34,331 nt of DNA from NCBI GenBank assembly GCA_021648265.1, contig JAKITD010000027.1, positions 1-34,331 of the forward strand, written 5' to 3'. The notes under the pieces were generated by a model, which worked only from the letters and a program-made list of their open reading frames with translations, was not told the DNA's origin and searched no databases. This document shows, in pieces, positions 25,181 through 33,537 of this stretch. This DNA comes from Flavobacteriaceae bacterium (lineage in GTDB: Bacteria; Bacteroidota; Bacteroidia; Flavobacteriales; Flavobacteriaceae). Positions within the stretch are counted from its first letter, which is position 1, and each line of letters begins with the position of its first letter. The position numbers were made by a program, and so were the translations under genes.

Positions 25181-27307
25181 ATGACCCTTCAGGAAACATT
25201 AGAAATACAAATTAAAAAAGCGATTCAAAGCTTATATCAAGCCAATTTAGAAACCGTAGAATTTCAAGCAACTCGCAAGGAATTTGAAGGTGATATTACG
25301 GTGGTTGTTTTTCCAATGTTACGAGTGGTAAGAGGAAATCCGGTTCAGATTGGAGAATCTATTGGGAACTATTTGGTTGAAAATGTTGAAGAAATTACCA
25401 AGTTTAATGTGGTAAAAGGTTTTTTAAATCTTGTTATATTAGACTCCTATTTTATTAACTTTTTTAATGAAGTAGGCGATTTTTCAGACTTCGGAAAAGT
25501 TTCAGGAGATGCAGAAACTATTATGGTAGAATATTCTTCACCAAATACCAACAAACCGTTACATTTAGGTCATATTCGAAATATTTTATTAGGATATTCA
25601 GTTTCAGAAATTTTAAAAGCCTCTGGTAAAAAAGCCTATAAAACCCAGATTATCAATGATCGTGGAATTCATATTTGTAAAAGTATGTTGGCTTGGAAGA
25701 AGTTTGCTCCTAAAGATAAAAATGGAATTCGTGAAACTCCAGATTCTACAGATTTAAAAGGAGATAGTTTTGTTGGAAAATATTATGTGTTGTTTAATGA
25801 TGAGTTAATAAAGCAAAATTTGGATTTACATGCAAAAGCTGTAGGTCAACTTTTAAAAATATCTAAAGAAGATAAAAATCAATTTGATATTTCTGAATGT
25901 ATTGAAAAGTCTGATTTAAGTAAAAAATTCTATAATGCATTAGGAAATTCAATTAAAGAATATATAAAGTTCAAAAATAATTTATTGGATAATGAATTGC
26001 CATTTTCTGATAATCTTGATTATGTTTTTGATGATTCAGATGATTCTGTTGTAAGAGACAGAATGGATTTTAATATTGCAATTGGTAGAGCAAATAATAA
26101 TCTTACTGAAAAAGAAACACTAAAAGCAAATAAAATATTTAATGAAAATTTTATTTCTCAAATTGAAATTTTAGGAGAAGCCCAACAAATGTTGTTAAAA
26201 TGGGAAGCAGGCGATGAGGAAACCGTAGCTCTTTGGAAAAAAATGAATGCTTGGGTTTATAAAGGTTTTGATAAAACTTACGCTTCATTAGGAGTAGATT
26301 TTGACAAATTATATTATGAAAGTAACACCTATCTTTTAGGAAAAGATAATATAGAAGAAGGTCTTAAAAAAGGCGTTTTCTTTAAAAAAGAAGATGGTTC
26401 TGTTTGGTGCGATTTAACCGAAGACGGATTGGATGAAAAATTGGTGTTGCGTAGCGATGGCACTGCAGTTTATATGACACAGGATATTGGTACAGCGATA
26501 CAAAGAGCTAAAGATTTTCCAGAAGTAACCGGAATGATTTATACGGTAGGTAACGAGCAAGATTATCATTTTAAAGTGCTGTTTTTAATCCTAAAAAAAT
26601 TAGGGTACAATTGGGCAGAACATCTGTATCATTTAAGTTACGGAATGGTAGATTTGCCTTCAGGAAAAATGAAAAGCCGTGAAGGAACCGTTGTAGATGC
26701 AGACGATTTAATTGCAGATATGGCAGCTACTGCCAAAAAAATTAGTGAAGAATTAGGTAAGATTGATGATTTTTCGGAAGAAGAAAAGGAAGAATTATTT
26801 CAAACGATAGGTTTAGGAGCTTTAAAATATTATATCTTAAAAGTAGATCCGAAAAAACAAATTCTTTTTAATCCTGAAGAAAGTGTAGATTTTCAAGGGA
26901 ATACAGGACCTTTTATACAATATACCTACGCGAGAATACAGTCTGTTTTACGTAAGGCCACTTCGACTCCGCTCAGTGATCAAAACGATCAGTCACTAAA
27001 CAACTCCAGCACTGAGCGGAGCCGAAGTGCTGTGAAAATGCATCCAAAAGAAAAAGAACTCATCAAACAACTTCAATTATTCCCTGAAACCATTCAACAG
27101 GCAGCGGCTAATTACAGCCCAGCTTTAATTGCAAATTACACCTATGAATTGGTGAAAGTTTTTAATTCATTTTATCAAAATATTTCAATTTTTGGGGCAG
27201 ATACAGAAGAGGAGAAAGTTTTTAGAATTCAATTATCCAAAGCCGTTTCAGAAGTAATAAAAACAGCTTTTAATTTATTGGGAATTCAGGTTCCAGAGAG
27301 AATGTAG
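25181..27307 (+). CDS. argS: Arginyl-tRNA synthetase with two insertions
   Basis: The 708-residue class I synthetase charges tRNA-Arg. The N-terminal Add-1 domain spans about residues 1-90 (ATRKEFEGDITVVVFPMLRV), followed by the SSPNTNKPLHLGHIRNILLG block with HLGH at 128-131. KMSKS is represented by GKMKSREGT at 495-503. The C-terminal anticodon-binding DALR domain (QYTYARIQSVLRKA onward) ends in NLLGIQVPERM. Usual bacteroidotal ArgS has about 590 residues: the excess comes from a segment at about residues 212-326 in the catalytic domain and a palindrome-encoded stretch at 593-619 in the C-terminal domain. Frame and key motifs are intact, so the enzyme is probably functional and essential. 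Confidence 0.95.
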   Translation: MTLQETLEIQIKKAIQSLYQANLETVEFQATRKEFEGDITVVVFPMLRVVRGNPVQIGESIGNYLVENVEEITKFNVVKGFLNLVILDSYFINFFNEVGDFSDFGKVSGDAETIMVEYSSPNTNKPLHLGHIRNILLGYSVSEILKASGKKAYKTQIINDRGIHICKSMLAWKKFAPKDKNGIRETPDSTDLKGDSFVGKYYVLFNDELIKQNLDLHAKAVGQLLKISKEDKNQFDISECIEKSDLSKKFYNALGNSIKEYIKFKNNLLDNELPFSDNLDYVFDDSDDSVVRDRMDFNIAIGRANNNLTEKETLKANKIFNENFISQIEILGEAQQMLLKWEAGDEETVALWKKMNAWVYKGFDKTYASLGVDFDKLYYESNTYLLGKDNIEEGLKKGVFFKKEDGSVWCDLTEDGLDEKLVLRSDGTAVYMTQDIGTAIQRAKDFPEVTGMIYTVGNEQDYHFKVLFLILKKLGYNWAEHLYHLSYGMVDLPSGKMKSREGTVVDADDLIADMAATAKKISEELGKIDDFSEEEKEELFQTIGLGALKYYILKVDPKKQILFNPEESVDFQGNTGPFIQYTYARIQSVLRKATSTPLSDQNDQSLNNSSTERSRSAVKMHPKEKELIKQLQLFPETIQQAAANYSPALIANYTYELVKVFNSFYQNISIFGADTEEEKVFRIQLSKAVSEVIKTAFNLLGIQVPERM
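26959..27029. repeat. Inverted repeat translated inside argS
   Basis: The left arm (26959-26978) CACTTCGACTCCGCTCAGTG pairs with the right arm (27010-27029) CACTGAGCGGAGCCGAAGTG, with a single mismatch over 20 bases. The loop of 31 bases holds a second small stem (TGATC/GATCA at 26977-26981 and 26987-26991). Its GC content is well above that of argS. It is read through as about 25 codons. I recall very similar arms as dispersed intergenic repeats in Flavobacteriaceae, but could not check. Confidence 0.9.
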
Positions 27308-27309
27308 TT

Positions 27310-29877
27310 TTAAAATAAAAGCTGTATAGAAATATTTGGAGTAATACCTAAAGAGATTTCATCAATTTTATTGACTTGAGATATTCCGTTACTATCTTTA
27401 ATAATAGTGTAACGGGTATTCAATATATTTTCTTTGTTAAAGATATTTAAAATCGCAAAATTGAACTTTGTTTCAATTCTTTCAGACATTTTCCAGCGGT
27501 ATTCCGCCGATAAATTTGCTCTAAAATAATCAGGCAGTCGCTGAGCATTTGGAAGGTTGTAATTAATAAATTCTTCAAGATTGAGTTCGATAATTTCATT
27601 TCCTTCAACGGGAGTTGTGTAGGGTTTTCCGCTGTGCCAATTAAAACCTAATGATGCTTTAAATTTTTTGTGAGTGTAAGTACTAGCGAGGGTAAATGAG
27701 TTTCGAACATCGATATTATTTGCAAACTCTGAAGGAACTAGTTCTTCAAACTGATAATCGTTTTTTGAATAAGTATAACTCAACCAAGCACTAAAGGAAT
27801 TCATCTTTTTATTCAAGGTGAATTCGGCTCCTTTTACAGTGTAATTTCCAGTGGTTTTTACAAATTGAAACTGGTTTTGAAACCCTTGATTGGCTGAGGT
27901 AATTCCATCTACATATTTATAAAACCCTTCCAGATTTATAAACCAATTATGTTGGTTGTACAAAAAACCAATAGAGGCTTGTTTGCTTTTAATTATAGGA
28001 ATATCATTTTCGTTTGCCAAAACCCAACGATTTTTTTCAACACCTAAAAAATCGCTCTGAAAATCGATACGCTGAGTGGTTGTCTGGTTTTTAAATTCGC
28101 CTAAAACTTCTACTGCAAATTCGTTGCCAATTTTTTGATGAACACTCAACCTTGGTTCGGCTAAGAAAGCACTTAATTTCGGAAAATAATTTGCTCTAAT
28201 CCCTGCATTAATAACAGTTTTGTTATCATTAGGAGTATATTCGAAATTTCCGAAAACGATGTGTGATTGTAAGACCTTTTTTTCATAAAATCGGAATCTC
28301 GGTAAATTTACATCTTGCGTATTGGCGATTCCTGTTTCTGAAAAATGATAGCCTGTTTGTACAGCAACTTTATTAGAAAATTTTATGGAAGCATCTAATT
28401 TAATTCCTGTTTCCAAGACTTCGTTTTCTTGCTGAATTATTTGAGTAGTAAGAATGTCTTTGTTGGTGGAGTTTAGTTTGTACGAAGTGCCATAAGCAAA
28501 AGCTGTTGTCTTTAATTTGTCGCTCCAGTTTCTTGTCCAAGAAAGACTTCCTACATTTGATTTTTGTTCTAAAATACTGGTTTTTGATGTGTTGGTTTCT
28601 GAAATGGTTTCGGTGAAATCCAGTTCGTTTTCCATTGTTAAAAAATTAATTCGGATTTTGTCTTTTTCAGAAATATTCCATAATAATTTAGCACTAAAAT
28701 CAAAAAAACTAAAATCTTCATCGCTTAAAATAGTAGAGGAACTTCCGGTGTTTTGAACATTTGTAATTTCGGTATCTTGAAAAATACGATTGGCATACGA
28801 TGTGTAAACTAAAGATTCAAAAAGATGATTAATGGATTTTCTTCCAGAAACTTGCAATCCTAGTTTTTTGGTAATTGGCACACTAATAAAAGCATTGGCG
28901 TTAATTAGATTAAAACCTGCTCCGCCAGTAATATTTTCTGTTAAATCGTTTTTAGATTTCATATCGATTACACCAGAAACGCCTTCTCCAAATCTGGCGG
29001 GAGTTCCGTTTTTGTAAATTGTTACTTTCTGGGTTAAATCTGGATTAAAAGCAGAAATTAGCCCAAAAAAATGACCGTTTTGGTACATCCTTATATCGTC
29101 CCAAAGAATTAGGTTTTCATTATGAGCTCCACCGCGAATATTAATATTTGTTGCGGTTTCATCTACACTTTCTACCCCTGGAATTACTTGTATGATTTGT
29201 AATACATCGTTGTCTATTTGTCCAGGCAGTAAACCGAAATTTTTAGTGGTAATTGTAGTTGATCCATTGTATTGTTTTTCAATACCCGTCGTAAAGTAGT
29301 TCAGTAATACTTGATCGAGTTTATCGATAAGGGGATGCATTGCTACTTTTAAACATGTTTCGGTTTCTAATTCTGAGATAGGAAATTGAACCTTTTTAAA
29401 CCCTATAAAACTTATTGTTACCGTATTTGCTTTAATGGTTGGTGGAATTACAAACCACCCTTCATTGTTGGTGATACCTGCAAAATTTTGATTGTTTGTA
29501 AGTATTGTTGCTCCTTCCAAAGGTTCTCCTGTTATACTGTTAGTTACAATTCCGCAGCGTTCAAAAGGACTGTTTTTTAAAGTAATGGTAATAAATCTAT
29601 TATCAACTTTTGTAAATAATAAGGGAGTGTTTTTATTGAAATAATCTAAAGTTTCAGCCAGCGAAAATACTTCAGAAGGACTTTCTAGATAAATGTTTTC
29701 AATGTTTTTTGTGGCGTAGGTAAAACGGACTTCAAATTTTTCTTCAGTAGCGGTTAATAATAGGGCAAGTGGTTTTTTTTCTGCAGTTGTTTGTCCGTAA
29801 AACGGAAAGGTAACAACACTGAAAAATAGAAATAATAATAAATTCTTATTAGTTTTCCTTAGCATATAAAGTAACAT
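27310..29877 (-). CDS. TonB-dependent receptor with STN signalling domain
   Basis: The 855-residue outer-membrane protein has a signal peptide (about residues 5-29, ending PFYGQ), an STN-type secretin/TonB short domain (about 30-100: LALLLTATEEKFEVRFTYAT), a carboxypeptidase-regulatory-like domain (about 105-180: GIVTNSITGEPLEGATILTN), a plug (about 205-310: QVIPGVESVDETATNINIRG, FGEGVSGVIDMKS) and a beta-barrel ending in NISIQLLF with terminal Phe. An STN domain lets such receptors signal to a FecR partner when substrate binds. It is the last gene of the sigma-FecR-receptor unit and its start overlaps the FecR end (ATG at 29877 or, better, 29865). Substrate unknown; no SusD or siderophore gene is near. 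Confidence 0.9.
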   Translation of the reverse strand: MLLYMLRKTNKNLLLFLFFSVVTFPFYGQTTAEKKPLALLLTATEEKFEVRFTYATKNIENIYLESPSEVFSLAETLDYFNKNTPLLFTKVDNRFITITLKNSPFERCGIVTNSITGEPLEGATILTNNQNFAGITNNEGWFVIPPTIKANTVTISFIGFKKVQFPISELETETCLKVAMHPLIDKLDQVLLNYFTTGIEKQYNGSTTITTKNFGLLPGQIDNDVLQIIQVIPGVESVDETATNINIRGGAHNENLILWDDIRMYQNGHFFGLISAFNPDLTQKVTIYKNGTPARFGEGVSGVIDMKSKNDLTENITGGAGFNLINANAFISVPITKKLGLQVSGRKSINHLFESLVYTSYANRIFQDTEITNVQNTGSSSTILSDEDFSFFDFSAKLLWNISEKDKIRINFLTMENELDFTETISETNTSKTSILEQKSNVGSLSWTRNWSDKLKTTAFAYGTSYKLNSTNKDILTTQIIQQENEVLETGIKLDASIKFSNKVAVQTGYHFSETGIANTQDVNLPRFRFYEKKVLQSHIVFGNFEYTPNDNKTVINAGIRANYFPKLSAFLAEPRLSVHQKIGNEFAVEVLGEFKNQTTTQRIDFQSDFLGVEKNRWVLANENDIPIIKSKQASIGFLYNQHNWFINLEGFYKYVDGITSANQGFQNQFQFVKTTGNYTVKGAEFTLNKKMNSFSAWLSYTYSKNDYQFEELVPSEFANNIDVRNSFTLASTYTHKKFKASLGFNWHSGKPYTTPVEGNEIIELNLEEFINYNLPNAQRLPDYFRANLSAEYRWKMSERIETKFNFAILNIFNKENILNTRYTIIKDSNGISQVNKIDEISLGITPNISIQLLF

Positions 29878-30772
29878 CTCCCTTTTTATCTATCGAAAAA
29901 GAAAGGTTTAAAGGTTCACATATTAAAGTTAACGCTAAATTTAAGTCTTTATGAGAAAAACTACCAGTAAATCGTTGGTTTAAATTAATCTTTTTTGTGG
30001 TTACTTTTATGGGGAATTGTATTTCTAGTTCTTTTATTACCGAACTTAGTCTTACATTATCAAAACTACTTTCATTGTTAATCCAACTTGGAGACGTTAC
30101 AGAAGCAGTTTGATGTGCAATAATATTTCCAGAATCTATTTTTAAATAATTTCCTGCCGGAAGTTTAATTAGTGTGTCGTTAAATACTACGCTTACTAAC
30201 CCTTCGTAACAATTTACAAAAAATTGATGATCTCTAGAAAACACATTAAATTGAGTGCCTAAGACACTTACAACTCCGTCATTGGTCTTAATACTAAACT
30301 TTTGCCCTTTACTAACTTTAAAATAAGCTTCGCCATTAAGGGTAAGTTCTCGTTTGTTTTTCCAATTATTTTTATTGTAAATTATAGATGAGTTGGCATT
30401 TAAAACCACTTCGGAATCATCGGGTAATAAGAATGTTTGATTTTGAGCAATTTGAGTGTTAATTGTAGTGTCTAAAGTAGTTGTGTAAAAATATCCAGCA
30501 AATAGTACTGCGAAAACTGCAGCAATTTTTAGGATTGTTTTTATAGGATTTAATTTTACAACTTTAGTTTGTAATTGTTTCTTTTTTGAATTTATTGCAT
30601 CGAAATTTTTCTCTTTATCAAATTTAGGGGTTTGAAGTTGAGAAGTAGCTTCAGCAATTTTTATATACGAAGCATACTCTGGAGAAGCCTTTAACTGCTT
30701 CAGTTCTTCGTTTGTTATGTCATTGTTTAGCCATTTGGATAGTAAGTAATCTTTCTTCATAATTTTTGTCAT
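29849..30772 (-). CDS. FecR-type anti-sigma factor
   Basis: The 307-residue protein has a cytoplasmic N-terminal part that would bind the sigma factor (MKKDYLLSKWLNNDITNEEL), one membrane segment at about residues 79-97 (ILKIAAVFAVLFAGYFY), a periplasmic FecR domain at about 106-200 (LPDDSEVVLNANSSIIYN, LNGEAYFKVSK, VLGTQFNVFS) and a C-terminal DUF4974-like domain at about 235-305 (LSSVIKELEIQFPIKV, FTGSFSHKDLNLALTLI) that probably contacts the receptor's STN domain. The start may be 30772 or the ATG at 30760. It follows the sigma gene after a 126-base spacer that carries the AAAAGTAGGGT motif. Confidence 0.92.
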   Translation of the reverse strand: MTKIMKKDYLLSKWLNNDITNEELKQLKASPEYASYIKIAEATSQLQTPKFDKEKNFDAINSKKKQLQTKVVKLNPIKTILKIAAVFAVLFAGYFYTTTLDTTINTQIAQNQTFLLPDDSEVVLNANSSIIYNKNNWKNKRELTLNGEAYFKVSKGQKFSIKTNDGVVSVLGTQFNVFSRDHQFFVNCYEGLVSVVFNDTLIKLPAGNYLKIDSGNIIAHQTASVTSPSWINNESSFDNVRLSSVIKELEIQFPIKVTTKKINLNQRFTGSFSHKDLNLALTLICEPLNLSFSIDKKGDVTLYAKEN

Positions 30773-30801
30773 TCTATTGTAAAACAGTTACTTTATATTT
30801 C

Positions 30802-30812
30802 ACCCTACTTTT
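30802..30812 (-). promoter_or_regulatory. AAAAGTAGGGT motif in the anti-sigma leader
   Basis: On the minus strand the 11-mer AAAAGTAGGGT (within a run of A) is followed by GAAATATAAAG and lies 30 bases upstream of the first possible FecR start. The same 11-mer occurs at 31456-31466 in front of the lipoprotein gene. It may be the target of the ECF sigma factor or another shared signal. Confidence 0.4.
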
Positions 30813-30898
30813 TTTAATATTTAATTGTTGAAGCGTTTATTTGTTAATTTGTTTATAGTTTAATTGTTTATGGTTTATTCGCATACAGCAAAAGCTAT

Positions 30899-31408
30899 TT
30901 ATATATTATCTATTTCTTTCCGTAGCGATTTTAATGCTAAACTCATTCTTTTTTCAACTGCTTTTACCGAAATTTCTAATATTTCGGCTATTTCTCTGTA
31001 TTTCTTTCCTTCAATTCGGTTTAACAAAAATGCAGTTCGTTGTCCTTCGGTTAAGTTACTAATAGCTTTTTGAAGTCTCTCTTTAAACTCGTTTTCCTCC
31101 ATGATATATTGTGGAGATTGGTCGTTGTTATGGTGTTGAAATTGATTTTGATGTTTAAGAACCACTTTTTTATGAGCAACAACGTTTAAAAAAGTATTAT
31201 TGGCCACAGTATATAAAAACGATTTTGCTTTATCTTGTGGAACCTTTGCACAATTTTGCCAAAGTTTAATAAAGGCTTCTTGTACCAAATCGTCTGCTTC
31301 ATCTTGGTTTCCACATTTAAAATAAATGAAGTTCCAAATAGATTTAGAATGTTCTGTGTAAATTTTAGAATAAATATGTTCCTGACAAACAGAATCGTTG
31401 GTTTCCAT
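30899..31408 (-). CDS. ECF-type RNA polymerase sigma factor
   Basis: The 169-residue protein has sigma region 2 at about residues 15-80 (SIWNFIYFKCGNQDEADDLV, QEAFIKLWQNCAKV) and region 4 at about 112-163 (LQKAISNLTEGQRTAFLLNR, EGKKYREIAEILEISVKAVE with a helix-turn-helix). There is no sigma 3 domain, as in the ECF group. By analogy with FecI it should be held by the FecR protein next door and freed when the receptor signals. Its own promoter may be the TATATTTA at 31427-31434 (minus). The receptor genes lie downstream on the same strand. Confidence 0.95.
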   Translation of the reverse strand: METNDSVCQEHIYSKIYTEHSKSIWNFIYFKCGNQDEADDLVQEAFIKLWQNCAKVPQDKAKSFLYTVANNTFLNVVAHKKVVLKHQNQFQHHNNDQSPQYIMEENEFKERLQKAISNLTEGQRTAFLLNRIEGKKYREIAEILEISVKAVEKRMSLALKSLRKEIDNI

Positions 31409-31426
31409 AGAGGTTAATTTGGTCGG

Positions 31427-31434
31427 TAAATATA
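31427..31434 (-). promoter_or_regulatory. Possible -7 box for the sigma/anti-sigma operon
   Basis: On the minus strand TATATTTA differs from TAnnTTTG by one base and lies 18 bases upstream of the sigma gene ATG. Confidence 0.4.
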
Positions 31435-31455
31435 AGCAGAAAGTTTTTTTAAATA

Positions 31456-31473
31456 AAAGTAGGGTATATTTGT
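31456..31473 (+). promoter_or_regulatory. Promoter of the lipoprotein gene with AAAAGTAGGGT motif
   Basis: AAAAGTAGGGTATATTTG combines the 11-mer shared with the FecR leader (31456-31466) and an overlapping perfect -7 box TATATTTG (31466-31473), 36 bases before the ATG at 31510. It sits in the 101-base region between the divergent lipoprotein and sigma genes, so it could act on both. Confidence 0.5.
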
Positions 31474-31509
31474 TATTAACGGTTTTATTAATAAACTCAG
31501 AAAAGAAAA

Positions 31510-33258
31510 ATGAAAAATACTACGAAATTATTAACCTTGCTTATGTTATTGGTAGTTTTTCAGTTTACTTCATGCCAAAAAGAAGAAGAAGTATTAATTG
31601 ACGAAACACCCCTAGAAGGTACACTTACCAATAATTCGCCACTTACTCTTTTATTGATTAGAACTTCACTAAACGATGGTAATAATGATGATTTTATTGA
31701 CGGTGCCGATTGTTTCTCAATTACATTTCCTTTTACAATAACAGTAGGAGATACCGATTTTATTATTCAATCTGAAGTAGATTACCAAGACGTCATAGAT
31801 TTTATTATTGGGTCTGGAGGATCTATAAACGACATAGAAATCAATTTTCCTATTACTATAGTTTTTCCAAATTACACAGAAGTAATTGTTAACAATCAAG
31901 AAGAATTAAACTCTTATGCTGCTGATTGTTCCAACGGAATTGATCTTGTAATAGATTGTTTAAATTTTGTGTATCCGATTACTTTTTTTGTGTATGATTC
32001 TGCCACAGAAGAAACCTCAACCATAGTGGTTGAAAGCGATGAAGAAATGTTTTTATTTCTTTCAAATTTAAGCCCGACAGATTATATTTCTATAGATTTT
32101 CCTATTTCGGTTGAAACTGAAAATGGAACAGTAGTAATAGTAAATTCAAATCAAGAATTAGAAAATTTAATAAACAGTTGTGTAAATAATGGAAATACAG
32201 ATATTTCTGAATTAATAGAATATTTAACTACCAACTCTTGGTATGTAGCTTATTTCTTTGACGAAGGTGATGATACTTCAGATTACTGTGAATACGAATT
32301 TACCTTTAATACCAATGGAACCGTTATTGCAAATAATGGAACAAATACTGTAAATGGAAATTGGGCAGTACAAGAAGACGATGATCATTTAGAAGTTGAT
32401 ATTGATTTTGGTACTAATATTCCTTTTGATGAATTAAATGAAGATTGGGACTTGTTAAACGCAACGATGAACCTCATAGAGCTGTTTGATGAAAGTGATA
32501 ATAACGAACCTACAGATTATTTAACCTTTGATCGTGAACCTACTATATGTGAAGGGAATAATTCTCAATTAATTGAATTTTTAACCATCGATTCTTGGTT
32601 TGTATCTTATTATTTTGATGATGTAGATGAAACTTCAGATTTTTGTGAATTTGAATTTACTTTTAATCCAAGTGGAAATGTAGTCGCTTCAAATGGTATG
32701 GATGACATTTATGGTACATGGTCTGTAATAAATGATGGTGGAGTTGAAAAAGTTATTTTAGATTTTGGAGTTACCGTTCCTTTTGTCGAATTAAATGACG
32801 ATTGGGATGTGGTAAATGCAAGTATGAACGAAATACAAATGCAAGATATAAGTGGAGATGGTGGAGGCACCGATTACCTAACTTTTGGTAGAACAACAAC
32901 TATTTGTGAGAATAATAGTTCTTTTCTAGAACAGGTGTTAATTGATGGTGAATGGCTTGTAGCTTCCTATTTTGATGATGGAGAAAATGAAACTCAAAAT
33001 TATATTGGCTATGTTTTAAACTTTGTAAATAATGGTACAGTAACCGCTACTTACGGAGGGAATGTACTTAATGGAACTTGGTACGTTTCTGGTAATGCAC
33101 AAGATTTAAATTTAATACTTGACTTTGGAACACAAATTCCTTTTGATGAATTTAATGATGATTGGGATGTACTAGATGTTCAAGTTGATAGAGTAGAACT
33201 AGAAGATATAAGTGGAGGAGGTGGAGGCGCCGATTCCTTGATTTTCGAGAAAATATAA
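31510..33258 (+). CDS. Acidic, repeat-built lipoprotein, probably surface-exposed
   Basis: The 582-residue protein has a lipoprotein signal (MKNTTKLLTLLMLLVVFQFT-S-Cys22). Cys22 is followed by QKEEE, very close to the Capnocytophaga surface-export signal (QKDDE), so display on the cell surface is likely. Two repeats of about 75 residues follow, each framed by cysteines (C68-C140, C150-C224; FPFTITV and FPITIVF cores). Three tandem modules of about 115 residues come next (about 234-348, 353-468, 470-582), each with NSWY/DSWF/GEWL, a FTFN strand, FGT/VxxPF-ELN-DW and a closing TxC. Modules 1 and 2 have a Cys pair, the third has none. The mature protein is very rich in Asp, Glu and Asn. I cannot name a family; function is unknown. 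It is divergent from the sigma operon. Confidence 0.8.
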   Translation: MKNTTKLLTLLMLLVVFQFTSCQKEEEVLIDETPLEGTLTNNSPLTLLLIRTSLNDGNNDDFIDGADCFSITFPFTITVGDTDFIIQSEVDYQDVIDFIIGSGGSINDIEINFPITIVFPNYTEVIVNNQEELNSYAADCSNGIDLVIDCLNFVYPITFFVYDSATEETSTIVVESDEEMFLFLSNLSPTDYISIDFPISVETENGTVVIVNSNQELENLINSCVNNGNTDISELIEYLTTNSWYVAYFFDEGDDTSDYCEYEFTFNTNGTVIANNGTNTVNGNWAVQEDDDHLEVDIDFGTNIPFDELNEDWDLLNATMNLIELFDESDNNEPTDYLTFDREPTICEGNNSQLIEFLTIDSWFVSYYFDDVDETSDFCEFEFTFNPSGNVVASNGMDDIYGTWSVINDGGVEKVILDFGVTVPFVELNDDWDVVNASMNEIQMQDISGDGGGTDYLTFGRTTTICENNSSFLEQVLIDGEWLVASYFDDGENETQNYIGYVLNFVNNGTVTATYGGNVLNGTWYVSGNAQDLNLILDFGTQIPFDEFNDDWDVLDVQVDRVELEDISGGGGGADSLIFEKI

Positions 33259-33305
33259 CTGACGATACAATCTATGAAAAAGAATGTTCTTATTTGGTTG
33301 GTTTA

Positions 33306-33359
33306 GTTTTTGGGAAGAAGCTGATATTATAATATTTCATTTTCAGCTTCTCCAAAAAC
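33306..33359 (+). terminator. Hairpin after the lipoprotein gene
   Basis: GTTTTTGGGAAGAAGCTGA (33306-33324) pairs with TCAGCTTCTCCAAAAAC (33343-33359), with a two-base bulge. The following TTTTTC is a weak T-tract, so it is a possible terminator or mRNA-stabilising stem. Confidence 0.55.
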
Positions 33360-33443
33360 TTTTTCATAATGAGTATAATTAATAAAAGTTCCTGCTTTCT
33401 CGGGTATATTATTAAAAAGGAAATTAGTTTGAGCAATACTTTA

Positions 33444-33526
33444 ACTTTCGAAAAAAAATTAAGATTAATTTTTTTGTCCCCGAAAGTAAAGACCCGCTAC
33501 TTGGTTAGTTGTAGTGGGTCTTTTTT
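33444..33526. terminator. Convergent-gene terminator with nested inverted repeats
   Basis: AAAGACCCGCTAC (33488-33500) and GTAGTGGGTCTTT (33511 on) form a stem with one G/T pair and a 10-base loop, then T6; this serves the plus strand. Directly before it, ACTTTCG (33444-33450) and CGAAAGT (33481-33487) enclose an A8/T7-rich stem with a GAT turn. The M28 gene on the minus strand ends 11 bases beyond, so the region separates two converging units. Confidence 0.8.
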
Positions 33527-33537
33527 ATGGAGTTAAT

